Origin: Cephalotus follicularis
Lineage: Eukaryota; Streptophyta; Magnoliopsida; Oxalidales; Cephalotaceae
NCBI GenBank assembly: GCA_001972305.1
Contig: BDDD01002264.1
Location: 251,772-315,771, forward strand
Length of the DNA: 64,000 bases
Reading direction: 5' to 3'
Under the pieces are notes generated by a model. The model searched no databases, was not told the DNA's origin, and worked only from the letters and a program-made list of their open reading frames with translations. Positions 1 through 10,573 of this stretch are shown one piece after another; position 1 is the stretch's first letter, and every line of letters begins with the position of its first letter. Position numbers and translations under genes: made by a program.

Positions 1-37
1 GACTATAAAATGGCATGACAATTTATATATATATAAA

Positions 38-111
<74 letters not shown>

Positions 112-158
112 AAATATATATAAATATATTTGACCTTAAGATGATGTGACGTAGTAGG
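1..158. repeat. AT-rich edge sequence with a (TA)n microsatellite
   Basis: Positions about 41-106 are an uninterrupted TA dinucleotide run. The rest is AT-rich and has no coding potential. It does not align to the part of the element A LTR that should lie here by comparison with the complete LTR at 7894-10573, so the A LTR homology stops at about 159. It may be older flanking DNA or a diverged low-complexity stretch. Confidence 0.7.
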
Positions 159-1964
159 TACATATATAAGAAAATATACGTATGCAGGAACAGTACAGTA
201 GTAACCCGGCCAGGGCTACATCGACAAACACAGTAATGTCCGAGAAGGACCAACAGGCAGTACAGTACGTCCACATAGGACCACAACAACAGTCAGTATG
301 TCCACATAGGACCACAACAGGCAGTATGTAGCGCCGCCAACTCCTGGCCCCACGCTACACTCCCACTCCGGTCCCACTTCAGGCAACCGAGCGAGGCAAC
401 AGTACAGTGAGTCACCTAGCCATGCTCCTGGCCCCTAGGTACAACCCTACCACTAGCCGGCGCTGGCAGCCTCCGCCATGCAACTAGTGGCTCAAGCACA
501 AACACATAACAATTCACAGAGCAAACAGTGAATTCAAGCAGTAACAGTACAGTAAACAGGACAGTGGTGATCGTTTAGATCCACAATAGGCAGTTGTTTC
601 CAAAATGTTTCCAAAAGTGACAACATTTGAAAATAGGCATTTTCAGTAGAAAATACTTTTAAGCAGTACAGTAGTAGTAATCGTTTTCCAAATATGTTTG
701 GAAATACGACATCAATATTCGTTTTGTACCCAAATTAACAGTTTCAATTCACATGTGCATTTCTAAGGTAACAACACATTAGAAATCATAATTTGAGTAC
801 AAACAGTACAAACAGGCAGTAACACAGTACATATGCAATGCATACAAATGCTCAAATGCATCCTAGCAGGCATCGGGATCGTTTCGTATCATTTTGGGGC
901 AAACAGCAGCCCAACCAGTCGGCCGGAATCCTCACCAGTCGACTGTTCTGGGTCGGGCAGGATGAGTAGTCTACTGGTTCTTTCTACCAGTAGACTGTCC
1001 ATTAGGCAGTCGGCTGTTGTTCTTCAACAGTCGACTGTTTACAGTACACCACACCAGTGGATACATATATAAGAAAATATACGTATGCAGGAACAGTACA
1101 GTAGTAACCCGGCCAGGGCTACATCGACAAACACAGTAATGTCCGAGAAGGACCAACAGGCAGTACAGTACGTCCACATAGGACCACAACAACAGTCAGT
1201 GTGTCCACATAGGACCACAATAGGCAGTATGTAGCGTCGCCAACTCCTAGCCCCACGCTACACTCCCACCCCGATCCCACTTCGGGCAACCGAGCGAGGC
1301 AACAGTACAGTGACTCACCTAGCCATGCTCCTGGCCCCTAGGTACAACCCTACCACTAGCCAGCGCTGGCAGCCTCCGCCATGCAACTAGTGGCTCAAGC
1401 ACAAACACATAACAATTCACAGAGCAAACAGTGAATTCAAGCAGTAACAGTACAGTAAACAGGACAGTGGTGATCGTTTAGATCCACAATAGGCAGTTGT
1501 TTCCAAAATGTTTCCAAAAGTGACAACATTTGAAAATAGGCATTTTCAGTAGAAAATACTTTTAAGCAGTACAGTAGTAGTAATCGTTTTCCAAATATGT
1601 TTGGAAATACGACATCAATATTCATTTTGTACCCAAATTAACAGTTTCAATTCACATGTGCATTTCTAAGGTAACAACACATTAGAAATCATAATTTTAG
1701 TACAAACAGTACAAACAGGCAGTAACATAGTACATATGCAATGCATACAAATGCTCAAATGCATCCTAGCAGGCATCGGGATCGTTTCGTATCATTTTGG
1801 GGCAAACAGCAGCCCAACCAGTCGGCCGGAATCCTCACCAGTCGACTGTTCTGGGTCGGGCAGGATGAGTAGTCTACTGGTTCTTTCTACCAGTAGACTG
1901 TCCATTAGGCAGTCGGCTGTTGTTCTTCAACAGTCGACTGTTTACAGTACACCACACCAGAACA
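159..1964 (-). repeat. 903-bp tandem duplication inside the element A 3' LTR
   Basis: Two near-identical copies, 159-1061 and 1062-1964, have a constant offset of 903 bp; the same GTCGAC-type cluster starts near 905 and near 1808. The complete 5' LTR has the segment once (about 8447-9350). The junction at about 1057-1061 shares only CAG with the expected sequence, consistent with slippage or short-homology joining. Confidence 0.88.
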
Positions 1965-3178
1965 TTCCCAGATTACCATCTTCTGGGCAGTGCGAAGTAT
2001 GAATAGTCGACTGCTTTCCAATGGCAGTCGACTGGTCTCGTTGAGTAGTCGACTGTCTTCCTTCGACAGTCGGCTGCTCTGCGAACCAGTGGCATGCAAC
2101 TCGATTAAACTACTCCAACGGATCATGGTAAGTAGATAACTTAAGCTCAGGGATAGGAAATACAACTACGGATTGTCATATCACCCATATAACAGTTTAT
2201 CCAACATTCATTTCATCATGCAAGCCAAGCCATATAAGGTTCAACATGCATGCATAACAACCACATTGATTCTCAGTAGCAAGCATAACAGCTCTCAAAA
2301 CAGTAGGAATTACGTCCTAAACCAGTAGCTACAACTCACATAACCAGGCATTTCAATTCATGGAACATGCAGTAAGTTTAAACTCAAAATGCCATTACAA
2401 CTTCCCCTACCTTTGATTCCAAGTTAGGAATCTGTAAGTCCACCTCTTTTCGTTCCAATCAGTGACGTTCTGAGCTCCCCAGAAGCTCCAACTCCTAGCC
2501 CAGCAGCTCCAAGAACTGCTCCAACCTTGAGCTCCAAGCTTCAACAATGGATAACACTCCTCTTCCTTCTTTTCTTTGTGGTTTCTCTCTACTGTCTCTA
2601 TGATTTTCAAACCAAATAGTACCAGTACAAGAGAGGATGAGTGAGACGTTTTTATGCAGACCTTTTCTCCCTTTCTCCCTTCACATGGCACTAAAGCCAC
2701 CTTCCCTCATTCACATGCATGCACACACTCACAGGCCTGATTTTCTCTGCCCTATGAAGTATGCATGATTCCCAGGTGTCCCTTACACCCTTTCCTTCGG
2801 CTGCATGGAGTATAGATGGCGCCCATATCCTTCTTTCAGTTGTAACATGTGATTTCAGTCACATGCAACAAACAGAGCATGATCCAGTCGGCTGCCTTTC
2901 CCCTGGTAGTCGGCTGTTGGTCTGGCAGTCTGTTGCCAAGTGTCACGATAGTTGGCCAGTCGACTGGTTCATCCCACCAGTCGACTGCTTCCACACCCAG
3001 CCAACCAGTCGGTTGGTCTCCCATACCAGTCGACTGCCTCCAGTAGTTTCATCAAGTAATCACACTTCAAATACACAATTGATTTAAGGGGCAACACTAT
3101 CTAATTGGAAAACCATAATTCCACAATAAAGTACATTTACATTGTGAAATATAATACTTGAAAATCTTGGGCATTACA
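159..3178 (-). repeat. 3' LTR of element A, 3'-truncated, with internal duplication
   Basis: The LTR begins at 3178 on the minus strand with TGTAATGCCCAAG, directly after the polypurine tract. It matches the 5' LTR down to its position 8447 or so. Instead of the final 550 bp of LTR, it jumps back and repeats a 903-bp segment, then ends at about 159. The predicted splice donor AAAG|GTAGGGG is kept at 2411/2410. The matching acceptor, at 8273 in the other LTR, is missing. Confidence 0.85.
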
Positions 3179-3196
3179 TCCACCCCTCCTTCAAGG
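3179..3196 (-). other. Polypurine tract of element A
   Basis: On the minus strand this is a purine run containing GAAGGAGGGGTGGA, immediately upstream of the 3' LTR start. It primes plus-strand DNA synthesis in LTR elements. Confidence 0.85.
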
Positions 3197-3222
3197 AATT
3201 TCATCCTCGAAATTAAAACAAT

Positions 3223-4557
3223 CTAGAACAAGTGCGGGTAGCGTTCTCGGATGTCCTCCTCACGCTCCCAAGTTGCCTCATCAGGTCTATGAAACTGCCA
3301 TTGAACCTTGATCATGGAGATGGTTCTGTTCCTCAAGATCTGTGTCTTCCGATCAAGAATCCGCACTGGCAACTCCTTGCAGGATAGATCATCTCGCATC
3401 GGAACAGTATCATGATCCAGGACATGTGACGGGTCCGGGACATATCTCCTCAGCATAGATACATGGAAGACGTCATGCACGTTTGACAGTGTAGGAGGTA
3501 AGGCGAGCTGGTAGGCTACCTCCCCAACTCTCTCTAGAATCTCGAAAGGACCAATGTAGCGAGGAGCTAATTTGCTCTTTCTCCCAAACCTTTGCACGCC
3601 CTTCCATGGTGAAACCTTCAGAAACACATGATCACCCACACTGAAGATTGAAGGCCTTCTCTTGACACTATATGTATAGCTCTTCTGCCGGCTATGAGCA
3701 GCAAGCAGCTTCTCCTTGATCGACCTGATCTTCTCTGAAGTTTCCTCCACTAATTCAGTCCCGAGTAAAGGTCGCTCCCCGACCTCATCCCAACACACAG
3801 GAGATCTGCACTTCCTCCCATACAGTGCCTCAAACGGTGCCATGTCGATACTGGAATGATAGCTGTTATTATAAGAGAACTCTATCAGAGGAATGTGATC
3901 CTCCCAAGTACCAGCAAAATCAATAATGCACGCCCGTAGCATATCCTCCAAGGTCTGGATGGTACGCTCAGACTGCCCATCGGTCTGAGGGTGGAAGGCA
4001 ATACTCAAGTTCAGCTTCATCCCGAAAGCTGTCTGAAATCTCTTCCAGAAGTTGGAATTGAAGATGGCATCTCTGTCGCACATGATACTGACTGGAACAC
4101 CGTGTAATCTCACTATCTCCTCCACATACAAACGAGCTAGCTTGCTCGCAGAATCAGTAACATGTGTAGGCAAAAAGTGTGCTGATTTGGTGAGTCTATC
4201 CACGATGACCCACACGGCATTATGACAGTTCCGAGTCAGAGGAAAACCTGAAATAAAATCCATTGTAACATGTTCCCACTTCCACTCTTGAATGGGCAAA
4301 GGTTGCAGCAAACCTGCCAGTCTCTGGTGCTCGGCCTTAACTGTCTGGCAAGTCAAACACCTTGCCACATACTCAGCAATCTCCCGCTTCATGCCAGGCC
4401 ACCAGTTACACTTCTTCATGTCTTGATACATCTTCGTGCTACCAAGATGAATACTGTACAGGGATATATGAGCTCCGCGAAGTAGTTCATCCTTCAGTCT
4501 CGGTTCGTTCGGAAGACACACCCATCCCCGATACCTCCGAATACCATCAGCATGCAC
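3223..4557 (-). pseudogene. Element A integrase with C-terminal chromodomain-like tail
   Basis: The open frame is 444 codons. The N-terminal zinc-binding part has GAH near residue 30, IHLGSTKMY, and CLTC near residue 68. The catalytic core shows MDFISGFP (first Asp), CDRDAIF (second Asp) and HPQTDGQSERT (Glu). After the core come the plant Ty3 block AYQLALPPTLSNVHDVFHVS and a tail RILDRKTQILRNRT...EATWERE typical of chromovirus integrases, where a chromodomain-like fold targets heterochromatin. Catalytic residues look intact, but a TGA separates this frame from the upstream RNase H, so it cannot be made as part of the normal polyprotein without readthrough. Confidence 0.9.
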
Positions 4558-5154
4558 TCAAAAATTGGATCCCGAATCCAGATTCTCTCGAATCCGCTGC
4601 AACTCCGGATCATGTGGTTTTGCATCCCTGATGTGGTCCAGTAACTCAGGCTGTACTCGCATGTCGGCTAGAAAGATCCCCGGTGACTGATTAAAAGGAG
4701 ACCATTCTTGGAAGTCTTCCAACATCTTCCATTGCGACATCATCGCACTGGCAAGCATAGCCTTGCGGCTCAACGCATCAGCGACCACATTCGCTTTTCC
4801 CGTGTGATACTGGACACTGCAATCATAATCATTGAAGAATTCTACCCATCTGCGCTGCCTCATGTTCAGAGTATCTTGACAGAACAGATACCTCAAGCTT
4901 TTATGATCGGTAAAGATCTCAAACTGCGCCCCATAAAGATAGTGCCTCCACTTCTGGAGGGCGAAGATAATAGCTGCAAGCTCAAGGTCACGAGTCGGGT
5001 AGTTTTCTTCATACGGTTTCAGCTTCCTCGAGGCATATGCAATCACTCTGCCTCGCTGCATCAATACACAGCCCAAACCTTTACCTGATGCATCACTGTA
5101 GACTGCGAAGTCTTCATTACCATCAGGTAACGCCAAGACAGGAGCGGAAACCAA
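4558..5154 (-). pseudogene. Element A RNase H domain
   Basis: This 198-codon frame carries the RNase H signature of Ty3 elements: [31 protein letters not shown], and [11 protein letters not shown], giving the expected D, E, D acidic residues. It ends with [13 protein letters not shown], the usual RNase H to integrase linker. RNase H removes the RNA strand during reverse transcription. In-frame stops bound it on both sides: TAG near 5197 upstream and TGA near 4558 downstream. It is a fragment of one original polyprotein. Confidence 0.88.
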
Positions 5155-5196
5155 CCGATCCTTCAGTTCACAAAAACTAGCATCACAGTCTTCGTC

Positions 5197-6144
5197 CTAG
5201 ATAAAAGGAGTGTTCTTCTGAGTCAGTCTGGTCAAGGGCTCGGCTATCCGCGAAAAGTTTTGGATGAACGTCCGGTAATATCCCGCCAAACCAAGGAAAC
5301 TGCGCACTTCCGTCACATTCTTCGGTTGTGGCCAGTCTCTCACTACTTCAGTCTTTGACGGATCCACCGTCAAGCCTTCTCCAGATACTATGTGACCGAG
5401 AAAGATCACATGGTCAAGCCAGAACTCACATTTGCCAAACTTGGCGTACAATCGGTGCTATCTGAGAACCTGCAACACTAGTCTCAGATGATGAGTGTGC
5501 TCCTCCTCACTCCTCGAATATACCAGTATATCATCAATGAATACCACGACAAACTGGTCCAGGTATGGCCGAAACACGTCATTCATCAATGACATAAAAG
5601 CTGCCGGTGCATTGGTAACACCAAACGGCATCACCAGGAACTCGTAATGACCATACCATGTCCGGAAGGCAGTCTTCTCAATGTCCCCTTCCCTTACTCG
5701 TAGTTGGTGATAACCTGACCTCAAGTCGAGCTTGGAAAACACCCTTGATCCTTGCAACTGATCAAACAGTTCCTCTATGTGGGGTAAAGGACATTTATTC
5801 TTGATAGTTGCCTTGTTTAACATCCGGTAGTCGATACAGAGCCTCATCGACCCATCCTTCTTCTTGACGAACAGTACAGGTGCACCCCACGGAGAAACAC
5901 TGGGTCTTACAAAACCTTTATCAAACAGGTCTTGTAACTGTAGCTTCAGCTCTTGCAACTCAGCAGGAGCCATCCGATAAGGTGATTTAGAGATAGGAGC
6001 CGTTCCAGGAACAAGACCAATAACGAACTCCATATTTCTCCTTGGTGGCAAAGACCCCAAGTCATCAGGAAACACATCTGGAAATTCGCACACAACTGGA
6101 ATTTCCTCCAAGTTCACGCCTTTTTCTTTCCTCCGATCAATCAC
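5197..6144 (-). pseudogene. Element A reverse transcriptase, broken in two frames
   Basis: Frame 5458-6144 (228 codons) holds the protease-RT linker, then [44 protein letters not shown] and the catalytic block FIDDILVYS. Frame 5197-5451 (84 codons) continues with [19 protein letters not shown] and [11 protein letters not shown], the thumb and connection region. The break at about 5452-5457 falls at LRxQRLYAKF, where E and D are uninterrupted. The catalytic Asp pair is present but the enzyme is split. Confidence 0.88.
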
Positions 6145-6237
6145 ATAGGCCAGATATCCCTCGCATCCCTTCTCTAGGTATCTCGATGCTCGGATAAAAG
6201 ATATGATCGGTGTCGAGAATCCCTTGTCTCCCTTGAA

Positions 6238-7356
6238 CTAAAAGGTCGTTCCATCGGGCAGACCAAAATCCATAGTCTTATGGTAACAATCCATACGAGC
6301 ACGGTGTGCCGATAGCCAATCCATCCCAAAAATCACATCGAAGTCACGGATAGGCAGCACTATCAAATCAGCATACAAAGGAATGCCTGCCATAAAAATC
6401 TCACAACTCCTATATACCGAGTCAGTATACATGGAAGTCTCAATCGATGTGCTCACATCAAGTATATAAGACATGCAGTCAGGGGTAACATCTAAGCAAG
6501 ATGCAAAACGTGCAGATAGAAAGGAATGTGATGCTCCAGAATCCATCAGTACTCTAGCAGAATAACCATATATACACAGAGTACCTCCAACAACAGAAGT
6601 CGACTCTGGAACCTCAGTCTGAGCAAGTACAAAAATTCTACCTTTTGCGATGCCCTTGCCGGTGTCCCCCCTCTGTGACAGTCCCGCAGCCGCACCACTA
6701 CTGCTCCCCGGCCCAGTAGGCGCTATAGCAGAACTCTTCGGGCAGTCATTCACTGAATGACCCGGTGCCCCGCACCTCAAACACCAGCCATTGAATCTCC
6801 AGCATTCTTTCTGTTGGTGGCCTGTACGACCACAGTAAAAGCATCCTCCAGATCTAGCATTACTCCCTTGGCTAGGAGTACCCTGTGAAGCTATCTGCCG
6901 AGACTTTTTCTTCGACGACTTCGTCAGAGAACCACCATCTTGCCACTTTGACGATGCCGGTCGGGACAGTGTAGGACTTTGCTTACTCTCCTTTGCACAA
7001 GCTCTCTCAGCCTGGTCCTCACTGAATATCGTCTCCAACAGTCTTTCCTTCTGAGCAACCTCCACAAAATTCCTCAGCTCCATAGCTCTAATGCTCGACC
7101 GAAGGTCCGGTCGCAGGCCTCTCAGGAACCTCTGAATTTTCTTCTCTTCGTCAGCTACCAGATATGGTGAATGTCTGGCTAGCTCCATGAATCTGGCCTG
7201 GTACTCGGCCACAGTCATCTCCCCCTGTCGTAACTCCAAGAGTTCCGTCTCTCGTCGCTCTTGCTCAATATGGGGAACATATGTCTCCAGGAACCCTGTC
7301 TGGAATCTGTCCCAGGTGCTGTCCAACCTCTGTGATCCCCACTTTGCCCTAACCAT
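6238..7356 (-). pseudogene. Element A gag C-terminal part, zinc knuckles and protease
   Basis: This 372-codon frame begins in the gag capsid region (DRFQTGFLETYVP, EYQARFMELARHSPY). Two CCHC knuckles follow, CFYCGRTGHQQKEC and CLRCGAPGHSVNDC, which bind RNA in the particle. A pepsin-type protease follows, with active site [10 protein letters not shown] and later block DFDVIFGMDWL. A stop and spacer near 6145-6237 separate it from RT. Gag forms the particle and protease matures the polyprotein. Retroelement gag-protease identity is certain; the copy is broken on both sides. Confidence 0.88.
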
Positions 7357-7784
7357 TTCTCACCAATGAGTGTCTTCACCCCATAGGCGGTACACAGCAA
7401 ACCTCAACTTCTAGGCATCAGTACAGTCCATCACCTGAAAGATCTTCTCCAGGTCTTGCAGCCATCTCTCAGCAATAGTAGCATCAAGTTCTCCCTTGAA
7501 GCTGGGTGGATTCAGCCTCATGAACTTCTCAATATCTCTCCCAAACCTATCCTCTCCCGGGCAGTGGCCGGAACCCTATGTTACGGTCGAGCTTGCGCGT
7601 GGTACTGGCGCATCTCCTCTGCATTAGTCCTGTTAAAGGCCATCTGCTGCTGAAAATAGTCTGCAATCCGGACCATTGGATCTCTGTCATCCTGGGGAAT
7701 ATTCATCCCTTGCAGAACATTAGCTTCCTCCGAGGCATTAGCTTCAGCAGCACTAGCCCTTGCTCGAGTTCTTCTTCGGTCCAT
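7357..7784 (-). pseudogene. Element A gag N-terminal part
   Basis: The polyprotein probably starts at MDRRRTRARASA (ATG at 7784). The frame reads 67 codons to QARP and then meets TAA at 7583-7581. Downstream gag coding resumes only after a frameshift, with stops in the region up to 7357 where DLEKIF and FAVYRLWGE are recognisable. The same TAA after QARP occurs in element E, so it predates this insertion. Start choice: first ATG about 100 nt after the primer site, shared in A, D (MDLRRGRRGR) and E. Confidence 0.8.
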
Positions 7785-7877
7785 TTCCTATAAGAAGATT
7801 GACGGTAAGTCACGACTTTAGGAAAACAATTCATTAATTGCCAAGGAAAGTATCCTAGCTAACCATATATGGAATAT

Positions 7878-7889
7878 GCTCTGATACCA
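7878..7889 (-). other. Primer-binding site of element A (initiator Met tRNA)
   Basis: On the minus strand the sequence is TGGTATCAGAGC, complementary to the 3' end of plant initiator Met tRNA. It lies 4 nt downstream of the 5' LTR end. Confidence 0.92.
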
Positions 7890-8272
7890 CTGCTGTCACA
7901 CCCCGTTTAAGAGAAACGTAACATAAAAGCGGTAAAGGCAATTAACATATAAAATACAGCTCATGTAAAAACCATAAAAATTAAAACTTTTCCAAGAACA
8001 TCAGTTGCGGAAGCATAACAAGTTCATAAGCTATAACTCGTAACGTGCGTCCCATACCGCACGCTACCCAAATACAAGTCATAAGTTAATCGCCCATAAA
8101 ACGGAGCGTGAATTACAGTACAAGATTAAACTCCATCAGTAACAAAACCATAACAACGGTACATCCGAAAACCATAACCAACATAGGTTTAATACAAAGA
8201 AGGAGAAGCAAAACCAAGAACATAACAACTTGATCTTCGCCCACGTCAGTCCAACCGGCCCACTGCATCAAT

Positions 8273-9796
8273 CTGTAAAGTAGGGAGTTAGCCTTTGTCC
8301 TCACTCGGCTAAGTCATAAAAGCAGTTCAGGATTAAATTAAATGCATGTCATGATATGAATGCATGGATGATGCAGTGCAGTAGAAATTCCAGTTTATAT
8401 ATATACGAAAATATATATATTTAACAGTACGGTAAAATATCAGTGGATACATATATAAGAAAATATACGTATGCAGGAACAGTACAGTAGTAACCCGGCC
8501 AGGGCTACATCGACAAACACAGTAATGTCCGAGAAGGACCAACAGGCAGTACAGTACGTCCACATAGGACCACAACAACAGTCAGTGTGTCCACATAGGA
8601 CCACAATAGGCAGTATGTAGCGTCGCCAACTCCTAGCCCCACGCTACACTCCCACCCCGATCCCACTTCGGGCAACCGAGCGAGGCAACAGTACAGTGAC
8701 TCACCTAGCCATGCTCCTGGCCCCTAGGTACAACCCTACCACTAGCCAGCGCTGGCAGCCTCCGCCATGCAACTAGTGGCTCAAGCACAAACACATAACA
8801 ATTCACAGAGCAAACAGTGAATTCAAGCAGTAACAGTACAGTAAACAGGACAGTGGTGATCGTTTAGATCCACAATAGGCAGTTGTTTCCAAAATGTTTC
8901 CAAAAGTAACAACATTTGAAAATAGGCATTTTCAGTAGAAAATACTTTTAAGCAGTACAGTAGTAGTAATCGTTTTCCAAATATGTTTGGAAATACGACA
9001 TCAATATTCATTTTGTACCCAAATTAACAGTTTCAATTCACATGTGCATTTCTAAGGTAACAACACATTAGAAATCATAATTTTAGTACAAACAGTACAA
9101 ACAGGCAGTAACATAGTACATATGCAATGCATACAAATGCTCAAATGCATCCTAGCAGGCATCGGGATCGTTTCGTATCATTTTGGGGCAAACAGCAGCC
9201 CAACCAGTCGGCCGGAATCCTCACCAGTCGACTGTTCTGGGTCGGGCAGGATGAGTAGTCTACTGGTTCTTTCTACCAGTAGACTGTCCATTAGGCAGTC
9301 GGCTGTTGTTCTTCAACAGTCGACTGTTTACAGTACACCACACCAGAACATTCCCAGATTACCATCTTCTGGGCAGTGCGAAGTATGAATAGTCGACTGC
9401 TTTCCAATGGCAGTCGACTGGTCTCGTTGAGTAGTCGACTGTCTTCCTTCGACAGTCGGCTGCTCTGCGAACCAGTGGCATGCAACTCGATTAAACTACT
9501 CCAACGGATCATGGTAAGTAGATAACTTAAGCTCAGGGATAGGAAATACAACTACGGATTGTCATATCACCCATATAACAGTTTATCCAACATTCATTTC
9601 ATCATGCAAGCCAAGCCATATAAGGTTCAACATGCATGCATAACAACCACATTGATTCTCAGTAGCAAGCATAACAGCTCTCAAAACAGTAGGAATTACG
9701 TCCTAAACCAGTAGCTACAACTCACATAACCAGGCATTTCAATTCATGGAACATGCAGTAAGTTTAAACTCAAAATGCCATTACAACTTCCCCTAC
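8273..9796 (-). other. Predicted LTR intron in element A
   Basis: The donor AAAG|GTAGGGG reads from 9796. The acceptor is GGCTAACTCCC...TTTACAG ending at 8273, with CTAAC as a plant-like branch point. Equivalent pairs occur at the same relative place in E and G and, with other donors, in D, H, J and C. The call is inference from motif conservation; no transcript data are available. Confidence 0.45.
9204..9466 (-). repeat. Hairpin cluster with GTCGAC core, LTR position 2 of element A
   Basis: About ten short units of the form CAGTCGACTG, CAGTCGGCTG or AGTCTACTGG are packed into 260 bp and arranged as inverted pairs. Perfect 11-bp arms occur at 9257-9267 and 9275-9285 with a 7-nt loop. Arms of 13 bp with a single G-T pair occur at 9296-9308 and 9314-9326. 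Perfect 10-bp arms occur at 9391-9400 and 9410-9419. The same cluster is in the other LTR near 1820-2080 and, through duplication, near 915-1040. Confidence 0.85.
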
Positions 9797-10267
9797 CTTT
9801 GATTCCAAGTTAGGAATCTGTAAGTCCACCTCTTTTCGTTCCAATCAGTGACGGTCTGATCTCCCCAGAAGCTCCAACTCCTAGCCCAGCAGCTCCAAGA
9901 ACAGCTCTAACCTTGAGCTCCAAGCTTCAACAATGGACAGCACTCCTCTTCCTTCTTTTCTTTGTGGTTTCTCTCTACTGTCTTTGTGATTATCAAACCA
10001 AACAGTATCTGTATGAGAGAGGATGAGTGAGACGTTTTTATGCAGACCTTTTCTCCCTGTCTCCCTTCACATGGCACTAAAGCCACCTTCCCTCATTCAC
10101 ATGCATGCACACACTCACAGGCCTGATTTTCTCTGCCCTATGAAGTCTGCATGATTCCCAGGTGTCCCTTACACCCTTTCCTTCGGCTGCATGGAGTACA
10201 GATGGCGCCCACATCCTTCTTTCATTTGCAACATGTGATTTCAGTCACATGCAACAAACAGAGCATG

Positions 10268-10425
10268 ATCCAGTCGGCTGCCTTTCCCCTGGCAGTCGGC
10301 TGTTGGCCTGGCAGTTTGTTGCCAAGTGTCACGATAGTTAGCCAGTCGACTGGTTCATCCCACCAGTCGACTGCTTCCACACGCAGCCAACCAGTCGGCT
10401 GGTCTCCCATACCAGTCGACTGCCT
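10268..10425 (-). repeat. Hairpin cluster with GTCGAC core, LTR position 1 of element A
   Basis: Six or seven units of CCAGTCGACTGG, CAGTCGGCTG and variants lie 150-300 bp from the LTR start, upstream of the TATA-like sequence. The matching cluster in the 3' LTR is at about 2885-3035. D, E and G have a cluster at the equivalent place. Confidence 0.85.
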
Positions 10426-10573
10426 CCAGTAGTTTCATCAAGCAATCACACTTCAAATACACAAATGATTTAAGGGGCAACACTAACTAATTGGAAAACC
10501 ATCACTTTATTAATTCCACAATAAAGTACATTTACATTGTGAAATATAATACATGAAAATCTCGGGCGTTACA

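Larger units (their letters stand above)
159..10573 (-). mobile_element. Element A: Tekay/Del-like Ty3/Gypsy chromovirus, left end truncated
   Basis: Reading the minus strand from right to left gives 5' LTR (10573-7894), Met-tRNA primer site (7889-7878), gag, protease, RT, RNase H, integrase with a chromodomain-like tail (7784-3223), polypurine tract (3196-3179) and 3' LTR (3178 to about 159). The two LTRs are nearly identical where they overlap, which points to recent insertion. The polyprotein is interrupted by several stops and frameshifts, so the copy is not autonomous. No target-site duplication can be checked because the left terminus is missing. The Tekay/Del placement is inferred from the chromodomain-type tail and the 2.7-kb LTRs. 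Confidence 0.92.
7894..10573 (-). repeat. 5' LTR of element A, complete (2680 bp)
   Basis: It starts TGTAACGCCCGAG at 10573 and ends GGGGTGTGACA at 7894 on the minus strand. A TATA-like GCATAAAAACG sits at about 10043-10033. About 240 nt downstream is a donor-like AAAG|GTAGGGG at 9797/9796. An acceptor-like CTAAC...CAG ends at 8273. Two clusters of GTCGAC-core palindromes flank the promoter region. Confidence 0.92.

Noticed and set aside
833..2165. Recurrent 86-88-codon frames in element A LTRs
   Set aside because: Repetition at 1736 and 9122 reflects LTR duplication, not gene copies. The proteins are translations of GTCGAC hairpin words.
4270..5088. Plus-strand frames opposite element A pol
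   Set aside because: They are antisense shadows of the conserved integrase and RNase H frames.
9204..10425. CRISPR-like array
   Set aside because: Units are palindromic and only about 10-12 bp, spacing is irregular, the copies lie in plant LTRs, and no cas genes exist.
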